From JAMOQA01 sp964420365 (GTDB lineage Bacteria; Acidobacteriota; Polarisedimenticolia; J045), in assembly GCA_964420365.1 (NCBI GenBank), contig CAYQTA010000096.1:1-23358 (forward strand): a stretch of 23,358 nucleotides of DNA, read 5' to 3'. Numbering within the stretch: position 1 is the first letter of the stretch; each line of letters begins with the position of its first letter. Of the stretch, positions 22,341 through 23,358 are shown piece by piece. The position numbers and the translations under genes are program-made. The notes beneath the pieces were generated by a model. It was not told the origin of the DNA. It worked only from the letters and a program-made list of their open reading frames with translations, and made no database searches.

Positions 22341-22876
22341 TCTCCCTCGCCACGCTGTTCCCCCTGGCGATCGCGCTGCCACAGGCGGCCTTCTGGGGCC
22401 TGGCCCTCGTTGCCGTGGTGGCGGCCCTCGGGGTCGTCCTTCACCGCAACCCGGTGGTGGAGGCACTCCTGCTCGTGGTCGTCCTGCTGGCGGTGGCCGG
22501 GATCTACGCCCTGCTGCACGCCTGGTTCCTGGCCGTCCTGCAGGTGATCGTCTACGCCGGCGCGATCGTCGTACTGATCACGTTCGTCATCATGCTGCTC
22601 AACCTCGGCCCCGAGGCCCGCGGCGGCCCCGGCCCGCTGACGGTGGTGCTCGGTGGCCTGCTGGCGCTGGCCCTGGCGCTGCTGGTCGGGCGGGCGGCGG
22701 CCGGGCTTGGTCCGCGGGTGGCGGACGCCGCCTGGAACCCCCAGTTCGGGAAGGTGGCCGCGATGGGCAAGGCCCTGTTCGGTGCCTGGTTCTGGCCCTT
22801 CGAGATCGTTTCCCTCGCGCTGATCGCGGCGATGGTCGGGGCGGTGGTGATCGCGAAGCGGCGCCTCGAGGAGTGA
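22337..22876 (+). CDS. nuoJ: NADH-quinone oxidoreductase subunit J
   Basis: A 179-residue membrane subunit with five hydrophobic helices. FLAVLQVIVYAGAIVVLITFVIMLLNL carries the pi-bulge helix known in this family. It starts at GTG 22337, overlapping the last bases of nuoH, so it is translationally coupled. In standard operons nuoI sits between nuoH and nuoJ; here it is missing. Length is in the usual range, and the C terminus ends in KRRLEE. Confidence 0.93.
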   Translation: MISLATLFPLAIALPQAAFWGLALVAVVAALGVVLHRNPVVEALLLVVVLLAVAGIYALLHAWFLAVLQVIVYAGAIVVLITFVIMLLNLGPEARGGPGPLTVVLGGLLALALALLVGRAAAGLGPRVADAAWNPQFGKVAAMGKALFGAWFWPFEIVSLALIAAMVGAVVIAKRRLEE

Positions 22877-22880
22877 CGCG

Positions 22881-23204
22881 ATGCAGGTGGATCCCGGCTC
22901 GGTGCTGGTCCTCTCCGCGATCCTGTTCGCGATCGGGGTCTTCGGCGTGATCAGCCGGCGCGGCGCCGTCGTGCTGCTGATGGGGGTCGAGCTGATGCTC
23001 AACGCCGGCAACCTGGCCCTGGTTGCCGCCGCGCGGGTGACTCCCGCCGGCGGCGAGCTGGGCGCGATGGACGGGCAGGTGCTCGCCTTCCTCGTGCTGG
23101 CGATCGCCGCCGCCGAGGCGGCGGTCGGGCTCGCCCTGGTGATCGCCCTCTTCCGCCACAAGGGCTCGGTCGACGTCGACCTGGCCCGGATGCTGCGCTG
23201 GTGA
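22881..23204 (+). CDS. nuoK: NADH-quinone oxidoreductase subunit K
   Basis: A 107-residue membrane subunit related to MrpC. Three helices lie at about 8-28, 32-52 and 65-92. The conserved proton-path glutamates are visible in LMGVELMLNAGNL (E in helix 2) and in AIAAAEAAVGLALVIALF (E in helix 3). The ATG is 4 bases after nuoJ. It is followed after 16 bases by nuoL. Confidence 0.95.
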   Translation: MQVDPGSVLVLSAILFAIGVFGVISRRGAVVLLMGVELMLNAGNLALVAAARVTPAGGELGAMDGQVLAFLVLAIAAAEAAVGLALVIALFRHKGSVDVDLARMLRW

Positions 23205-23220
23205 CCGGGAGGTCCTCGCG

Positions 23221-23358
23221 ATGAACGTGCTGCCGTACATCTGGCTGATCCCGCTGTTCCCGCTGGCCGGGTTCCTGGTGGTGGGGACGCTGTGGACGAT
23301 GGGTGTGCTGCGTGGTGCGTGGGTGCACCGGGTGGCGGTGACGGCGTCGGCGCTGGCG
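23221..23358 (+). CDS. nuoL: NADH-quinone oxidoreductase subunit L, N-terminal fragment (cut by window edge)
   Basis: The first 46 codons of an ORF that runs off the right end. The N terminus MNVLPYIWLIPLFPLAGFLV is characteristic of NuoL, the distal antiporter-like subunit with a long lateral helix. The ATG follows GGGAGG by about 8 bases. Position after nuoK fits the usual order K-L-M-N, so nuoM and nuoN are expected beyond the window. Only this fragment can be judged. Confidence 0.85.
   Translation, partial: MNVLPYIWLIPLFPLAGFLVVGTLWTMGVLRGAWVHRVAVTASALA

Overview
This window is a very GC-rich, gene-dense chromosomal segment from a diderm (Gram-negative type) bacterium. The evidence for two membranes is a TolC-type outer-membrane channel and an ExbB-ExbD-ExbD-TonB energy-transducing set. 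Third codon positions are overwhelmingly G or C, and intergenic spacers are short. I cannot name the species. The gene styles (tandem exbD, a TPR lipoprotein-like or periplasmic protein after tonB, a short NuoG, a Nudix-metallo-beta-lactamase fusion) fit GC-rich Myxococcota, Planctomycetota, Acidobacteriota or an FCB-type candidate phylum better than a classical gammaproteobacterium. No rRNA, tRNA, CRISPR, phage or insertion-sequence signature was seen.

Layout. (1) Positions 2-790 (minus) encode a TatD-family metal-dependent hydrolase. Divergent from it are a DegT/DnrJ-family aminotransferase (942-2177) and a three-part Nudix/metallo-beta-lactamase/winged-helix hydrolase (2188-3600), which ends at a strong hairpin shared with the convergent neighbour. 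(2) Minus-strand genes follow: a membrane-anchored DUF302 protein (3659-4186), a CoA-disulfide/persulfide-reductase-like flavoprotein (4281-5660) and an unassigned two-domain protein (5943-7253). (3) Divergent from these, 7473-11166 is a tight operon of two oligopeptide/dipeptide-type ABC ATPases overlapping by ATGA, the second overlapping by ATGA a TolC-family channel gene; no permease or binding-protein gene is present. (4) After a structured 373-base gap and a clear sigma-70-type promoter comes exbB-exbD-exbD-tonB (11540-13962), then a terminator-like hairpin, then a secreted TPR protein (14137-15375) with a textbook rho-independent terminator. (5) A second clear promoter, overlain by two inverted repeats, precedes the complex I operon nuoA-C-D-E-F-G-H-J-K-L (15664 to the right edge; nuoL is cut).

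How the parts work together. The nuo operon supplies respiratory proton-motive force. The ExbBD-TonB module spends it to energise outer-membrane transport, and the TPR protein probably scaffolds something in the periplasm. The ABC-TolC operon is a separate envelope transport unit of unclear direction. The most unusual points are the absence of nuoB and nuoI from an otherwise collinear nuo operon, the ATPase-ATPase-TolC operon without membrane permeases, the 54-base exact repeat shared by the two exbD genes, and the inverted repeats at the nuo promoter. I see no clearly novel defence or mobile system here.
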